Source: JAUNKE01 sp041784625 | GTDB taxonomy: Bacteria; Bacillota; Clostridia; Peptostreptococcales; Filifactoraceae | DNA length: 43,117 nucleotides | Direction of reading: 5' to 3' | Assembly (NCBI GenBank): GCA_041784625.1 | Contig: JBHBDS010000036.1 | Coordinates: forward strand, 1-43,117 | Part shown: piece by piece, positions 41,557 to 43,117 of the stretch | Layout: the number at the start of each line of letters is the position of its first letter | Numbering within the stretch: position 1 is the first letter of the stretch | Position numbers and translations under genes: made by a program | The notes under the pieces: generated by a model | Databases searched by the model: none | What the model saw: the letters and a program-made list of their open reading frames with translations, nothing else | What the model was told of the DNA's origin: nothing

Positions 41557-43117
41557 TTACATTATTTTTTTGACCAATCGATGGAGCATCGCAGCAAATT
41601 CTGCTCGAGTTGCTCTGCCGCTTGGGTCGAGAAGATGATTTGATTTACCGCCGATGATTCCGTTGCCAACTGCCCACTGAACCGCTTCCAGATTTTGCGC
41701 TGAGATTTTGTTTTTGTCACGGAATTGGGACAAATCACTTGCTACATTGCTATATCCTTTGAGCGTCGCATATCGATACAATATGCTGGCGATTTGTTCT
41801 CGAGACAGTGTTGCATAGAGATCGATTTTTTCACTTGAGCTGCCAAGAATCTTATTATCCACCATCCATTCGACGGCATCGATGTACCATAGCTCAGTTT
41901 CCTTTTTTAGGATAAGAATATTGCTTTGTGAAGCTGGAAGATTGTTTAGCTGTAGCAATGCGCCCGCAACGGTAGCATAAGTCGTCGATCCTTGTGGGTC
42001 AAAGGAATTTTCTTTTGTTGGAGCGATCAAACTATTTTCATATGCAAAATACACATCGTAGAAATACCAACGACTTGCATTCACATCGACCAGATCGATG
42101 TTAGAAAGCGGGGTTTTCTCGTCGCGAATCATTTCGCTGTTTGTTGGTCTGACAGAACTTGGTGAGTATTGATTGCTAGAGCCCGACAAGCCAGAATTGT
42201 TTGAGCCAGAGTTATTGTTTCCACTGTTCGAACCCGAATTGCCTCCGCCGCCCTGTGATGGATTGTCATTTGGGTTCGATGAATTGGATTCTGGAAGCGC
42301 CACTGCGACTGGAGACAGCGAGTCCAGGGTGAAAAACACTTTGCCATCTTCTACGAGTAGAGGAATGGTTTCGAGCTCTCCGTCTTTACAATGGAGAACC
42401 GAAACATTTTGTCCGTTATACTTCGGGTCAATTGGAATCGCTACCGTAATTTTTCCTGTGAAATTTCCTTTTCGGACATGGATTCCGTGAAGTGATAATA
42501 ACAATTCTTTTCCCATGGAAGAATGAATTGCGTCGCATGCTTTGCAAGTTCCTTTTGGGTGGATAGAGCCTTCAATTGCTTCGATTTCTGCATCTGGAGT
42601 AATTTGTCCTTGGATCGAAATATTGGTGACGGAATCGATTAAACTTCGCTGGATATGACCGCTATCTGCAACAAAAGAACTTTCTTTGTTCAATGACATC
42701 TCATTTCCTGCAAGGTCTTTGAATTTTGAAACTTCGACCAAATAAAATCGACCAGGCACAAGATTGGAATAGGCTAGATTTAATATTTTGTTATCGTCTT
42801 CCCATCTTGCGGATTGGAGAGAGAGATCAATATCGCCATCTTTATGTAGAAAACGAACCGAGCCAGCATTTTCTCCAGCTGAAATATCGATTGGCTCGCT
42901 AAAGTCAATTGTTGCATCACCACTTAGTGGGACATTTTCTCCAGCGGGCTCTCTTACGCTCGCTGTTGGCGCAGTAACATCAGCAGCAGGGTTATGTGCT
43001 CGATCGCCAATCCATGAATGAGTGGCTATATCGATCCCCATTGGGAGTTTCGTTTCGACTGTTTTTTGGATTGAAACTACTATTGCATTTTCGAAATCCG
43101 CTGCACCGATATTATCA
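41557..43117 (-). CDS. Cell-surface protein with Big-like domain and three SLH domains (5' end outside window)
   Basis: The frame is open to the window edge, so the ATG at 43041 is probably internal and the N-terminus is missing. From the N-side: a bacterial Ig-like (Big_5-type) segment around PAGENVPLSGDATIDFSEPI and YLVEVSKFKDLAGNEMSLN, a beta-rich domain with ITVAIPIDPKYNG, a Gly/Asn/Ser linker (GGGGNSGSNSGNNNSGS), then about 180 residues forming three SLH repeats. WYIDAVEWMVDNKILGS and LEAVQWAVGNGIIGG are typical. SLH domains bind pyruvylated wall polymer, so it is anchored at the surface. Confidence 0.88.
   Translation of the reverse strand, partial: DNIGAADFENAIVVSIQKTVETKLPMGIDIATHSWIGDRAHNPAADVTAPTASVREPAGENVPLSGDATIDFSEPIDISAGENAGSVRFLHKDGDIDLSLQSARWEDDNKILNLAYSNLVPGRFYLVEVSKFKDLAGNEMSLNKESSFVADSGHIQRSLIDSVTNISIQGQITPDAEIEAIEGSIHPKGTCKACDAIHSSMGKELLLSLHGIHVRKGNFTGKITVAIPIDPKYNGQNVSVLHCKDGELETIPLLVEDGKVFFTLDSLSPVAVALPESNSSNPNDNPSQGGGGNSGSNSGNNNSGSNNSGLSGSSNQYSPSSVRPTNSEMIRDEKTPLSNIDLVDVNASRWYFYDVYFAYENSLIAPTKENSFDPQGSTTYATVAGALLQLNNLPASQSNILILKKETELWYIDAVEWMVDNKILGSSSEKIDLYATLSREQIASILYRYATLKGYSNVASDLSQFRDKNKISAQNLEAVQWAVGNGIIGGKSNHLLDPSGRATRAEFAAMLHRLVKKIM

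Noticed and set aside
1..43117. tRNA genes, insertion sequences or prophage
   Set aside because: No cloverleaf with a CCA or GTTCGA arm, transposase or integrase motif was noticed on either strand.

Overview
The window (about 43 kb, low GC, strong GGAGG-type ribosome sites, Gram-positive gene order) comes from a low-GC Firmicute, most likely an anaerobic member of the Clostridia. The genus cannot be named from sequence alone. Genes normally found in spore formers at two conserved places are absent (spoIIGA-sigE-sigG after ftsZ, yabP-yabQ between rqcP and divIC), which suggests a non-sporulating organism. No tRNA, rRNA, CRISPR array, insertion sequence or phage gene was seen.

Layout. 1-13292 is the division and cell-wall (dcw) cluster: end of rsmH, ftsL, a PASTA-type class B PBP, murF, mraY, murD, ftsW, murG, ftsQ, two DUF881 genes, sbp and ftsZ with its own promoter and a strong terminator. 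murE, murB and ftsA are missing from their usual places. A 15-bp tandem repeat made of duplicated PBP stop-codon ends lies exactly where murE would be expected. 13488-21331 holds nrdR, a divergent SF1 helicase-like gene, and a tightly overlapping type IV pilus/type II secretion-like operon (PilB, PilC, an unknown, PilN-like, PilO-like, three pilin-like proteins). 21342-23900 is rpsO (with a probable S15-binding leader) and pnp.

24028-30960 is an accessory metabolic region: a TetR regulator with a long histone-H1-like tail, a divergent Fe-S flavoprotein, and an operon of AMP-forming acyl-CoA ligase, an atypical KAS III-like enzyme, a MaoC-like hydratase, a small membrane protein and a sodium:solute symporter. 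Together these look like uptake, CoA activation and further conversion of a carboxylic acid. Repeated TTCATAT elements, including one inverted repeat, occupy the divergent promoter region. 30993-34052 carries a secreted NHL-repeat protein, a 38-residue small ORF and two DUF5684-like membrane proteins, each with its own near-consensus promoter.

34270-37209 returns to housekeeping genes (rqcP, divIC, a Ppx/GppA phosphatase, a HI0933-type flavoprotein). 37258-41238 is a potABCD polyamine ABC transporter operon with a strong promoter and an unusually structured leader of three hairpins. A large hairpin separates it from a convergent SLH-domain cell-surface protein cut by the window end.
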